Origin: Anaerolineales bacterium UBA3001
Lineage (GTDB): Bacteria; Chloroflexota; Anaerolineae; Anaerolineales; UBA11657
Assembly (NCBI GenBank): GCA_002346435.1
Contig: DDZT01000060.1
Coordinates: 402 to 21,916 of the forward strand
Direction of reading: 5' to 3'
DNA length: 21,515 nt
The notes below the pieces were generated by a model, which had not been told where the DNA came from, did no database searches, and was given only the letters and a program-made list of their open reading frames with translations. Shown here piece after piece: positions 8,130 through 16,362 of the stretch (position 1 is its first letter; every line of letters starts with the position of its first letter). The position numbers and the translations under genes were made by a program.

Positions 8130-8155
8130 ATGGCTAAATATCATGGCTAAATATC
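8130..8155 (+). repeat. 13-bp tandem direct repeat containing two start codons
   Basis: ATGGCTAAATATC occurs twice without a gap (8130-8142 and 8143-8155). The second copy opens the long reading frame. The first opens a six-codon frame (MAKYHG) that stops at TAA 8148-8150, just inside the long gene. Because 13 is not a multiple of 3, the copies are out of frame with each other. No good Shine-Dalgarno sequence precedes either ATG. Confidence 0.95.
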
Positions 8156-9771
8156 AGATTATTGTTTTACCCAAACCTGATTATTATAATTGGGTTGCCG
8201 CGACAAAAGAATATGTGCTGAGTTATCATGCAAACCTAACATCTGATTTAGATGTTGCTGGGCGTCACATGTATCCCAATCAGGTTATCACTTTGTTAGA
8301 TGCTCCACAAGCCTATGGGCGAAATGTTGTATCCTGGTTTCGTAAGAATTATCCAGATGTGCGTCTTGATATTATTGAAGCTCTCACTCCAGCTGAGTTA
8401 GAAAACACACTGTCTGCTCGCGTCAGTAGTGAGGACAGGTACGGCAGCGCTGGAAAAAGTTTTCGTCTATTGTGGCCCACCGATTACCCTAAACTAAATC
8501 AATCATTTGGTGTCAACCAACATTTTTATCGTCGATGGGGACTACCTGGGCACGAAGGATTAGACATTCGCGCCCCAATGCGTTCAGGCGTGTATGCGTG
8601 TGCTGCGGGAACTGTATATAGAGTGCATGACGGTAGTGGCAGTCATCCTTATGGTATCCATGTAAGATTACGTCATCAAGATGGATATCGTACTATTTAT
8701 GCCCATCTTCACCGAGCTTTAGTTGCTGTGGGTCAGCACGTCAAGGCTGGGGAACAGATTGGTCTTGCCAACTCTACGGGCAATTCAACTGGATCTCATC
8801 TACATCTCACATTAAAGAAAGAGGGGGCTACCGCAGCTGGTATGACTAATTATCCCAGTGATATTATTGACCCTACACCATTTTTACAATTTCCTGAAGA
8901 TGAAACAGAGTTGCCGGGCAAATCAATTATGGTTGAATGGAAACATGACATGTGTCTTGTCGGAGTACATGGACGTGCTGATGGGCCTCTATTGGAACCT
9001 GACTTCCCTGTGATTAAAGATGCTCGCATGGAAGCAGTGAAACTGCTTTCTAATGCTCCTCCGGACAATGTCAAACGTTTGCTTCATATTAATAGAGATA
9101 TGTTTCTGCTTGTTCGCTTATTTGCAGGATTTCGTGATCGTAAAGTGAGTTCTGCTGATTTTGTGTCTTGGGTACAAGCTGATATGCATCAGTTATATGA
9201 ACAAGGAGTGCGTTATTTCGAGGTTCACAATGAACCAAATCTACAAATTGAAGGTTGGCATCATTCATGGCAGGATGGTCATCAATTCGCGGATTGGTTT
9301 TTAGAAGTGGTAGAGCGCCTGAAGTCTCATTACCCGGAAGCTCTTTTTGGGTATCCAGGTCTTTCTCCAGGACATGAGATTCCAGGTCAGAGGATGGACT
9401 CTTGGGTATTTTTGCAACAATCTGAAATTGCGGCATTGGCATCTGATTGGATTGGTTGTCATTGCTATTGGATTAGCGATACAGATATGGTGCAGCCAAC
9501 AGGTGGCTTGGTTTATGAGGAATTTCGTCGCAGATATCCTGAAAAACTACTGTTTGTTACTGAGTTTTCAAACCCTTATAGTGAGGTGTCTGCTAGAGAT
9601 AAAGGGCAGCAATATGTTGATTATTATCGTCGCTTAAGAAATGTCAAGGGTATTGGCGCTGCTTTTTCTTTCGTGTTATCTGCTTCATCCAACTTTCCAC
9701 ATGAAGTATGGCGTAGAGAGGACGGTCATATTTCAGATATAGCACAACTAGTAGGAAACAGAAATTTCTAA
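8143..9771 (+). CDS. M23 metallopeptidase fused to a clan GH-A-like glycosidase domain
   Basis: This is a 542-residue fusion. Residues 1-100 are an unrecognised N-terminal domain with no visible signal peptide. Residues about 110-250 are an M23 (LytM-type) peptidase: HEGLD gives His137 and Asp141, GSHLHL gives His221 (zinc ligands), and YAHLH gives catalytic His188. Family members cut peptidoglycan cross-bridges. Residues about 260-542 resemble a TIM-barrel glycosidase of clan GH-A: EVHNEPN supplies a candidate acid/base Glu364 and FVTEFSNP a candidate nucleophile Glu474. The combination suggests hydrolysis of both peptide and glycan bonds, perhaps in the wall, but the substrate is not shown. 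The peptidase motifs are complete; the glycosidase assignment is weaker. The chosen ATG is the second copy of a start duplication and lacks a good ribosome site. Confidence 0.85.
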   Translation: MAKYQIIVLPKPDYYNWVAATKEYVLSYHANLTSDLDVAGRHMYPNQVITLLDAPQAYGRNVVSWFRKNYPDVRLDIIEALTPAELENTLSARVSSEDRYGSAGKSFRLLWPTDYPKLNQSFGVNQHFYRRWGLPGHEGLDIRAPMRSGVYACAAGTVYRVHDGSGSHPYGIHVRLRHQDGYRTIYAHLHRALVAVGQHVKAGEQIGLANSTGNSTGSHLHLTLKKEGATAAGMTNYPSDIIDPTPFLQFPEDETELPGKSIMVEWKHDMCLVGVHGRADGPLLEPDFPVIKDARMEAVKLLSNAPPDNVKRLLHINRDMFLLVRLFAGFRDRKVSSADFVSWVQADMHQLYEQGVRYFEVHNEPNLQIEGWHHSWQDGHQFADWFLEVVERLKSHYPEALFGYPGLSPGHEIPGQRMDSWVFLQQSEIAALASDWIGCHCYWISDTDMVQPTGGLVYEEFRRRYPEKLLFVTEFSNPYSEVSARDKGQQYVDYYRRLRNVKGIGAAFSFVLSASSNFPHEVWRREDGHISDIAQLVGNRNF

Positions 9772-9784
9772 GTGAAAGTTGACT

Positions 9785-11410
9785 TTAATGTTTTTGTTCC
9801 CTGTTCAGAACAAACAGCTCAAATATTGGTTTTCCGCTAGACTGTGAAATTGTACCGATATTTTCTAATCTGAGCCCGCCAGTGTTGGTATAAAGCTCAA
9901 ATTCTCTACGTCGATTGATGAAAACATTGTCTTCAGTGTGCAATACATAGACTGTATCATTGTCTGGTTCAAACGAGTCCAACCGTTCCACAAAGCCAGT
10001 GTCGGTATTGTCGCCGAAACCGAAAACTTCTTGTGGCTTTATTCTTTCATTAGTAAGAAATTGTACTTGTGGTGCAAAGCCCCAGTCTAATGCAACTGTC
10101 TTCTGGGGATTAATATTATCTAGATAGTTTGCCAATGAATATATTGCATCGGTGTGAGGACTCTCACCACCAACTTTTCCTAAAGTCTGGTGCATCTGTA
10201 TGTTGGTACGCAAATCTTTAGCGATTAATGTAGTGAATGCCCAAGTTATTACAATGAGTACTGTCAAGCGATAATGTTTGCTTTCCGGATAAATTGTTCT
10301 CAATAGTTTCGGTATGTTTGTGATACTGACCGCTACGATCGTAGTCCATAAAGGTGTAAAAATGGCTAAGTGGTGTGGAAACATTCCTGAAGGAGTCGGT
10401 GTGAAAGGTACTTGTAATAGACTGGTTAGCAACAGTAATAATAATACACAATTTTTTTGACTCCTAGTCTGGCGCCACATTATACTAGTAATTGAAATAA
10501 TTAAACTAATGATGAAAGCCCATAGCCACAGTCTATTACCGGGAGAACTGCCTAGATACCAAAAGTGACTGTTACCTGTAAGCACAGCGATAAAGTGATC
10601 AGTTCTACCCAAAACATTCTCTAAAATATTACTATTGGAAGTTGCAATAGCACCTGTTCTGGCAAAGGATGTTCCTTGGCTCATTAAATTAAATGCCACT
10701 ATAGGACTAATACCGATTACGAAACCGGCTGCTGTTGCAATTATGTCAATATAATTTGGTCGTCCAGGCCATATATTTTTGTGTCCGAACATGAAATTGG
10801 TTAGGTTGATTATGATAGTAGTACCTAATATTCCAAACAATATCCATACAAACAATATTTTTGAATATGTTCCTAATCCTGCAATTAGTCCTACTAACAT
10901 AGCTGTTTGCCATGTTCCTCGTACATGCCACTTGCGACAAGCCCAGAACAAAGCCATCATCAATGCTAGAGTAGCTGAAGCAATTAATGTACCTTGACGA
11001 CTCCAGAAAACAAAAGATGGATGCATTGCCAACAATATAGTTGCCAATAAAGCTATCCGTTCTCCCCAAACTGTACGAATGAAACCATAAGTTAGAAATA
11101 GAATTGTCACTCCGATTAAGATAGAAGGTAAACGGACACTGACTGTACTAGGACCAAAAATTGCTACGAAAGGCACAGCGATATAGACATGTATTGCACC
11201 GATATAATCTTGCACCATTATGGGAAACATCTTGTTTCCTAAGCCTATATTGCGAAATGCTGATACTACTTTCCCGCTAGCAATTTGCAGAGCAGGTAAG
11301 CCTGATTCTTGAGCTTCGTCATAATGAAGTCCAGGAAGATTCAGTTGATATCCTGCCATACATATATAACATACCAGTACAATCAACAAAATCAGAGTGT
11401 TTTTATTCAT
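9785..11410 (-). CDS. GT39/ArnT-like membrane glycosyltransferase
   Basis: This 541-residue protein has an N-terminal membrane anchor, then LPGLHYDEA with Asp31-Glu32 in the first external loop, matching the acidic motif of PMT/ArnT-type (GT-C fold) glycosyltransferases. About ten more hydrophobic segments run to about residue 400, followed by a soluble C-terminal domain of about 140 residues containing DWGFAPQVQF. Relatives move a sugar from a lipid-linked donor to protein, lipid A or wall glycans outside the membrane; donor and acceptor here are unknown. It follows the FecR-like gene on the same strand with a 76-base gap containing a small stem-loop, and converges with the M23 gene. Confidence 0.8.
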   Translation of the reverse strand: MNKNTLILLIVLVCYICMAGYQLNLPGLHYDEAQESGLPALQIASGKVVSAFRNIGLGNKMFPIMVQDYIGAIHVYIAVPFVAIFGPSTVSVRLPSILIGVTILFLTYGFIRTVWGERIALLATILLAMHPSFVFWSRQGTLIASATLALMMALFWACRKWHVRGTWQTAMLVGLIAGLGTYSKILFVWILFGILGTTIIINLTNFMFGHKNIWPGRPNYIDIIATAAGFVIGISPIVAFNLMSQGTSFARTGAIATSNSNILENVLGRTDHFIAVLTGNSHFWYLGSSPGNRLWLWAFIISLIISITSIMWRQTRSQKNCVLLLLLLTSLLQVPFTPTPSGMFPHHLAIFTPLWTTIVAVSITNIPKLLRTIYPESKHYRLTVLIVITWAFTTLIAKDLRTNIQMHQTLGKVGGESPHTDAIYSLANYLDNINPQKTVALDWGFAPQVQFLTNERIKPQEVFGFGDNTDTGFVERLDSFEPDNDTVYVLHTEDNVFINRRREFELYTNTGGLRLENIGTISQSSGKPIFELFVLNREQKH

Positions 11411-11469
11411 TGAAACAAATTGTATAGGAGTTCTAACAAATAGATTGATAGATATTTGACCAAGGTCTT

Positions 11470-11485
11470 ATTAGGTTTGCCTAAT
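11470..11485. other. Small stem-loop between the FecR-like and GT39-like genes
   Basis: ATTAGG and CCTAAT are perfect 6-bp arms around a TTTG loop, beginning one base after the FecR-like stop codon. There is no T run on the minus-strand side, so it is not a standard terminator; it may be an mRNA 3' stabiliser, a weak pause site, or chance. Confidence 0.35.
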
Positions 11486-11486
11486 C

Positions 11487-12737
11487 CTATTCTATGGCTT
11501 GGAGCTCCACTTCGGCAAGGTAACTCTCAAAGTTGTGTCCGGAAGCATAAAATGATATTGATTCTATGATTGCTGCTGGTTTACCAGATTGACTAAATAT
11601 ATTCATTAGTTCAGGTGAATCATATAGATGCCAACGACCATGAGGTACTTTGACATGGTCCGCAGCTGAAGCGCTGCAAGTGACGCACCGTTTAGGAATA
11701 GCTTGATTATCACTACCAAGATAATAGAAGCCTTGTAGCCATTCCTGTCTATTGCCTGATGTGTCCTGATATTCTATACGTACCATTAGTGGACATTCTG
11801 AACCGAGAGAACCGCAGTTGCGAAGATCCTGAAAGTTTAACCAAGTTGCTAGATGTAATCGGAGAGTCTGGTAATCGCGCACATCTAATCCTAAGTCCTG
11901 CCGAATACCTGTTTCTGCCCAATGTAAGCCTCGACGCAGAAAGTGTAGCGCTGTGCGCCCATTGTGTAATTCAATGTCAATTGTGCCAGCCGATTCATTA
12001 GCATCTTGCCGATTTTGATAAGTTGTCCAATTATCAGATAGGGGTCTAGAAAAACTACCATTGTCAATTATATTTCGTTCACCAAATAATATGCCTGCAG
12101 GTGGTTCTCCAGCATTCACAGTGGTCCTTTCATCTTTGGCTAGGCGAATATTCTTGTATTGTGCTGATACGGTTGCAATGCCTTCTCGTACGGATATTAG
12201 GGATTGGTTTCCTATTACTTCCACTGAATAACTACCAGGACGCTGAATAGTGATTTCCGCGTGAGGTGTATGAATTACCATAGTGACTGGTCTCTCAACT
12301 CCCACAGCTACTGAGGCACGTAAACGTCCTCGACTTAGCATTAGCGCAATGTTATGAGGGCGGTCACTGAATTTGAATCGTGGTGTTGTATGCGATAGCA
12401 ACTGAGATTCTGTATCACCATAAAGTTGTACATTACCAAGTATTTCAGTTTTATCTGGGTTAATAAAAGATATACCTGACCTAGAAGCATTTTCTGTTTC
12501 AATGTAGGTGCCATAGGTGAGATTATCCATAGAGCCAAACAATGCTTCAGGAACTCCAACAGTAGGTCGAGTGACATAAACACTTCCGGAACTCAAAGCT
12601 AGAATGTTGTTTTGCTCGCGCGTGCTATTAAGTAAAAGAATACGGACACCAAATGGAACCGTAATTGCTAAGGATAGAAAGAATACAAAAGCTATGATCA
12701 GTACTGTCCAAGCTGTACGTTGAGGGTTATTGTGCAT
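11487..12737 (-). CDS. Membrane-anchored FecR-like domain protein
   Basis: The 416-residue protein has one N-terminal transmembrane helix (about 10-35) and an extracytoplasmic remainder. Residues about 40-215 are beta-rich and resemble a FecR domain: VVHTPHAEITIQ-like strands, then PGSYSVEV and SLISVREGIATVSAQ, followed by LAKDERTTVNAGEPP. In this family the domain is often found without a sigma-factor partner, and none is visible here. Residues about 225-416 start at NIIDNGSFSRPLSDNW and look like a carbohydrate-binding or jelly-roll domain, with four Cys (CGSLGSEC and CVTC). The downstream glycosyltransferase suggests a joint role in surface glycans, which is inference. No Shine-Dalgarno sequence is obvious before the ATG. 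Confidence 0.65.
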   Translation of the reverse strand: MHNNPQRTAWTVLIIAFVFFLSLAITVPFGVRILLLNSTREQNNILALSSGSVYVTRPTVGVPEALFGSMDNLTYGTYIETENASRSGISFINPDKTEILGNVQLYGDTESQLLSHTTPRFKFSDRPHNIALMLSRGRLRASVAVGVERPVTMVIHTPHAEITIQRPGSYSVEVIGNQSLISVREGIATVSAQYKNIRLAKDERTTVNAGEPPAGILFGERNIIDNGSFSRPLSDNWTTYQNRQDANESAGTIDIELHNGRTALHFLRRGLHWAETGIRQDLGLDVRDYQTLRLHLATWLNFQDLRNCGSLGSECPLMVRIEYQDTSGNRQEWLQGFYYLGSDNQAIPKRCVTCSASAADHVKVPHGRWHLYDSPELMNIFSQSGKPAAIIESISFYASGHNFESYLAEVELQAIE

Positions 12738-12846
12738 TACGGGATCAGTTTTCTTGCACTGTGATGAGAAGTTACATAGAAGCTTGCTTGATATAACAAC
12801 TAGTTATGGACCTTGAATGACATCGTACTAATTTTAGGCGCCACCG

Positions 12847-12855
12847 ATTATACCA
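12847..12855 (-). promoter_or_regulatory. Extended -10 promoter for the FecR-like gene
   Basis: The minus strand reads TGGTATAAT, a perfect -10 with the TGn extension, which can work without a -35. It would give a 5' UTR of about 100 bases before the ATG at 12737. It lies just after the AEC gene stop. Confidence 0.5.
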
Positions 12856-12895
12856 GAATCTATCGTTTTGTATTGTGGTTGGCACAGTTCACAAG

Positions 12896-13810
12896 TCATA
12901 TTGTCTGCAACATAGCAATAATGGGTGTTAGTGTCAGAGGGCTTATAAGCGTAGTAACGACTACTGCCTCAGTTACAAGCGTGGGTTCTAGGTCATACTC
13001 GAGTGCAAGAACTGTAACAATTACTGCGGTCGGCATTGATGCTTCAGTAATAGCTGCCCTTCTAGCATCTCCAGTCAATTGAAACAAACTAGCTAGACCA
13101 AATGCAATAACAGGCATAATAAACATACGTAATATAATTACTAGGCTCATCCATTGCCATCGTAGTACTAATTTGACCTTGGCTAACTGCATGCCTAAAA
13201 TTAGCAGCATTATAGGAATGGCTGCTTCGCCTAGTAGATTTACAGATCGGTACAACCAGGTGGGTGTATGCCATTCTTGCCATCTCAATAATCCTGCGAA
13301 TACAAGTGCATATAGCGCCGGAACCTGAGCTACTCGAGTGAAAGCTTCTTTTGGTTGTGCTAGTCCGTTTGATGCTATGAAAACACCTAAACTGTACATA
13401 CCTATGATACTGACAAGATAATATACTATTGCTCTGGACATTGCGCTTGTACCAAAGGCAAATAGGTTAAGAGATAGACCGTAATTGCCTCCATTCACAA
13501 ACATACATGTGATCATCAAAGCACTAGTCATACTGGGTCGAAGTTTTAGCATACTGCCTATTGCCCAAGCTAGGATTCCTGACACAAGTACAGTGACTAG
13601 CGCAAATGCTGCAATACGCCAAAACTCTAAGGCAGGCAGATTGTTGCTGGTTATACTAGAAAATACAAGACATGGACTGAGGATATAAAACGATACTCTT
13701 GACAGGGATTTTATGTCCGGGTGAAATATCCGCTCGAATGCAGCCCCTATTCCAGCTGCTAGAAAAACAGGAAGAATCTGGTCTCGTAGTATTTGTAGAA
13801 AGAGATACAT
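12896..13810 (-). CDS. AEC-family transporter (auxin efflux carrier family)
   Basis: This 304-residue hydrophobic protein has about ten transmembrane segments in two similar halves. It shows typical family motifs: VNGGNYGLSLNLFAFG (about 105-120) in the first half, LGEAAIPIMLLILGMQLA at the start of the second half, and ASMPTAVIVTVLALEYD near the end. Bacterial AEC members export or take up small organic acids such as malate or malonate; no substrate can be read here. It lies 61 bases downstream of the rseP-type gene on the same strand and may share its transcript. The call to the family is firm. Confidence 0.9.
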   Translation of the reverse strand: MYLFLQILRDQILPVFLAAGIGAAFERIFHPDIKSLSRVSFYILSPCLVFSSITSNNLPALEFWRIAAFALVTVLVSGILAWAIGSMLKLRPSMTSALMITCMFVNGGNYGLSLNLFAFGTSAMSRAIVYYLVSIIGMYSLGVFIASNGLAQPKEAFTRVAQVPALYALVFAGLLRWQEWHTPTWLYRSVNLLGEAAIPIMLLILGMQLAKVKLVLRWQWMSLVIILRMFIMPVIAFGLASLFQLTGDARRAAITEASMPTAVIVTVLALEYDLEPTLVTEAVVVTTLISPLTLTPIIAMLQTI

Positions 13811-13871
13811 TATGAAAAGGTCTTAATAGTGAGTATTCTATTCATAGTACTGTCGGCAATTAGACAAGTTT

Positions 13872-14927
13872 TTATTTGGGTATTAATATTGGATCAATTA
13901 GGTCTTGAACAACTAAGACAGCCATTAATCCCAATAACATTGTCATTCCCATAAAGTGTACGAGACCTTCTTTTTCAGGGGATATACGTCTTCCACGTAT
14001 TATTTCAACAAGAACAAACAAAATACGTCCACCATCTAGTGCCGGCAGAGGCATTAGGTTGGTGACTGCTAGCGCTAGACTGATAAATGCTAAAAGTTGC
14101 AATATCGGGAAAAGCTCACCCAATTCTACAGCTGCGTCTACTGCATGGTCATTGATAGCTTTTAGACCGATTGGACTTATTAGTCTGACCTCACTTGGTT
14201 GTATTTGACTGGTAATTAACTGGACAGGCAACTGCACAATTTCTTTTATCTGTAAGGCAGCTTCTTGTACTGCTCGTGCTGCTGCTTTATGTATAGGGTA
14301 GTCTATAATTTGCCATGAGAGAGATACACCGATAGGACCTTGGTTTTCAGGCCATGACCTTCGGGGAATTACTGTCATCTCCATGATTTTCCCCTGTCGG
14401 TCAATTTCAAGAAGTATAGGTTGTCCTAGATTATCATAAGTCACCGCAGCTAATTCTGCTGGTAAATGTACATCTTGATCGTTGGCACTAAGAATGATGT
14501 CTCCAGTTTGCAAACCAATTGAGGCGGCTGGAGATTCAGATGCAACTTCTACAATTGATACTCTATCGGGCCATCCGCTAGTGAAGCCGAAAGTGAGTAC
14601 CAATATTCCCAAAAGTAGATTTGTGACAGAGCCTGCTGCTAATATAGCTAATCTATGCATTGGCCTAGCAGCTGCAAGACCATCTTTTACTGCTGGATCA
14701 TCTTCACCGGCTGGCCTCACAAAGCCTCCCAACGGAATTGCATTAAGTGTAAAAATTGTTTTGTTCCATTTACCTAGAATTAACAATCTAGGTGGAAAGC
14801 CTATGCCAAATTCTTTTATTTTTACCCCAAGTTTTATGGAAACGATAAAATGCCCTAGTTCGTGAAAGAATATTAGTCCTCCTAGCACTAAAGCAAAAGC
14901 AATTAGGTTGCGCAAAGTTTCTAACAT
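13872..14927 (-). CDS. rseP: Site-2 protease, RseP/RasP family (M50)
   Basis: This intramembrane zinc metalloprotease has 351 residues. The first transmembrane segment carries HELGH (His22, Glu23, His26) and the last region carries PALDGGR with Asp298 as third zinc ligand. Between them lies a single PDZ domain (about 122-190, with GLQTGDIILSAND). E. coli RseP has two PDZ domains and about 450 residues; one-PDZ forms of about 350-420 residues are common elsewhere. Relatives cut anti-sigma factors or signal-peptide remnants within the membrane; no anti-sigma gene is nearby. A TATAAT box ends six bases before the ATG, predicting a leaderless mRNA. Confidence 0.95.
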   Translation of the reverse strand: MLETLRNLIAFALVLGGLIFFHELGHFIVSIKLGVKIKEFGIGFPPRLLILGKWNKTIFTLNAIPLGGFVRPAGEDDPAVKDGLAAARPMHRLAILAAGSVTNLLLGILVLTFGFTSGWPDRVSIVEVASESPAASIGLQTGDIILSANDQDVHLPAELAAVTYDNLGQPILLEIDRQGKIMEMTVIPRRSWPENQGPIGVSLSWQIIDYPIHKAAARAVQEAALQIKEIVQLPVQLITSQIQPSEVRLISPIGLKAINDHAVDAAVELGELFPILQLLAFISLALAVTNLMPLPALDGGRILFVLVEIIRGRRISPEKEGLVHFMGMTMLLGLMAVLVVQDLIDPILIPK

Positions 14928-14933
14928 ACTGTA

Positions 14934-14939
14934 ATTATA
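14934..14939 (-). promoter_or_regulatory. -10 box placing the rseP transcription start at the ATG
   Basis: A perfect TATAAT on the minus strand ends six bases before the ATG at 14927, so the start site should be at or next to the A of the codon. No strong -35 is seen. No Shine-Dalgarno sequence is present. Confidence 0.5.
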
Positions 14940-15060
14940 CTAGGTTAAAATCTGAGGTTGACTAAATTACAAATACAAACAAATGACCCCTTTTGGTTTG
15001 GGATGTGGAGTAAGCATTGGTTTGTTAGGATAGTTCAGTTGATAACTTTTGAATTGCATA

Positions 15061-16248
15061 TTATTTTGTTGTTTGACATATGTTTCGATTTTCCTGAACT
15101 ATGTCTTGTATGATTTCATCATTTGGAGCATAGGCTGAAACTTGACTCATAACTCTCATTGCATTATCACAATCTAGGTAGGCTGACAATACTGAACCAT
15201 ATGTGTAGTAATATTCTAAAGTTAGAGGTCCGATTGAAAGACCATTTATCTCAGTGTTGGTGATAGGGTGTGTGCATCCATCAACTGCACATCTTAGGTT
15301 TGTAGTTGCACTCTCATAATTGAGGGATTTGAATTCCACCAAACCTAATCGACCGTAAATGTCTGCGTTCCATGGCTCCATTTCTAGGGCGCGTTCTAAG
15401 TATTGAGTTGATCTTCCGTATTCGCCGGTCTGATAATATGTACGACTGATGGATAGGTATGGTCCCACATTGTTCGGCTCTAGTGAACTTGCTCTTTGGA
15501 AGTATTCAATTGCAGTGTCATAGTCTCCAAGAACACGATAGTTTAACCCAAGTCTTATGTACAATAACGCGATATTTGGATTGATTGTAGCCGCAGTCTG
15601 GTATTCAATAATCGCTTCTTCATAGGCAGCTACACTTTCTAGATATTGACCGTAAACACGGTGGACATCCATACTATTAGGATTCAGACTAATTGCTAAA
15701 CGTGCTTCATCTCCAGCTTGTGCAAATCTGCCGGTGTCTGTAAGTATTTCTGCATAATAGGCGTGTGCGAGGGCATTTTTGCCATCGAGTTGTATTGCGC
15801 GTACAGCTGATAAGGTTGCATCATCAAATTCTCCTAGCCAATCTAGAGCGAGGGCACGGACAGCATGAGCCATGCTGTTTTCTTCATCCAAAGCTATAGC
15901 AGTATCGGCAGACGTTAATGCTTCGCTTGGATTATTATCATAGACTTGCAGTCGGGACAATTCTATCCAATAATCGGAGACACTGCTGTCAGCTGTAGTG
16001 GCAAGCTTGTAGCTTTCTATAGCTTCGGCAATTTTACCTGATGAGAAATAAGCTTCTGCCTCTTGAACAAAAGACAAAGCACTACGGGTTGCAGTGGGTG
16101 TAGGTACAAAGGGTGCACTAATAACTTCAGTTTGTCGTTGGCGTATTATGTAGAGACCAATAATTATTAAGACTAGATAAATAGCAATACGTCCATGCCT
16201 ATCACGTTTTTTCTTTTTAAATGTAAACCTACCTCTCTGTAAGTGCAT
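15061..16248 (-). CDS. Membrane-anchored TPR-repeat protein
   Basis: The 395-residue protein has a strongly basic N-terminus (FKKKKRDRHGR), one transmembrane helix (about 21-36) and a Pro/Thr-rich linker, so by the positive-inside rule the body is outside. From about 55 to 315 it holds roughly seven or eight tetratricopeptide repeats, visible by recurring A-LDPNN-type endings such as ALDEENSMAHAVRALALDWLGEFDDA and SLEPNNVGPYLSISRTYY. The last part carries four Cys (CAVDGC, CDN, CQ) that may form disulfides. TPR arrays are protein-binding scaffolds; the partner is unknown. It is divergent from another anchored TPR gene. A promoter may be TTGATA, 17 bp, TAAAGA on the minus strand at 16267-16295. 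Confidence 0.82.
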   Translation of the reverse strand: MHLQRGRFTFKKKKRDRHGRIAIYLVLIIIGLYIIRQRQTEVISAPFVPTPTATRSALSFVQEAEAYFSSGKIAEAIESYKLATTADSSVSDYWIELSRLQVYDNNPSEALTSADTAIALDEENSMAHAVRALALDWLGEFDDATLSAVRAIQLDGKNALAHAYYAEILTDTGRFAQAGDEARLAISLNPNSMDVHRVYGQYLESVAAYEEAIIEYQTAATINPNIALLYIRLGLNYRVLGDYDTAIEYFQRASSLEPNNVGPYLSISRTYYQTGEYGRSTQYLERALEMEPWNADIYGRLGLVEFKSLNYESATTNLRCAVDGCTHPITNTEINGLSIGPLTLEYYYTYGSVLSAYLDCDNAMRVMSQVSAYAPNDEIIQDIVQENRNICQTTK

Positions 16249-16266
16249 GTTAGCATCTTCTCATTA

Positions 16267-16295
16267 TCTTTATCGTATCCATCTTATCATATCAA
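16267..16295 (-). promoter_or_regulatory. Candidate promoter for the minus-strand TPR gene
   Basis: On the minus strand TTGATA (16295-16290), 17-bp spacer, TAAAGA (16272-16267). The start would be near 16260, about 12 bases before the ATG, with GAGAAG nearby as a possible ribosome site. Confidence 0.35.
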
Positions 16296-16324
16296 GTGTG
16301 TCTTAGTCGAGATGAGCATGTAAT

Positions 16325-16353
16325 TAGACATGTATCTGTCAGCAGGATATAAT
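16325..16353 (+). promoter_or_regulatory. Promoter for the plus-strand TPR gene, implying a near-leaderless mRNA
   Basis: TAGACA (16325-16330), 17-bp spacer, TATAAT (16348-16353). The expected start is about 16360-16361, two or three bases before the ATG at 16363. It overlaps an upstream in-frame ATG at 16330, which therefore should not be the start. Confidence 0.65.
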
Positions 16354-16362
16354 CAGCATACT

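Noticed and set aside
11470..11485. Intrinsic terminator after the FecR-like gene
   Set aside because: The stem is only six AT-rich pairs and no T run follows on the minus strand; kept only as a low-confidence stem-loop.
12837..12846. AGGCGCCACC, the reverse complement of part of the terminator at 3271-3280, as a dispersed repeat
   Set aside because: Ten bases of identity with no flanking similarity and no third copy; probably chance.
14482..14865. 127-codon open frame on the plus strand
   Set aside because: It lies antisense within the rseP-type gene, whose motifs are complete.
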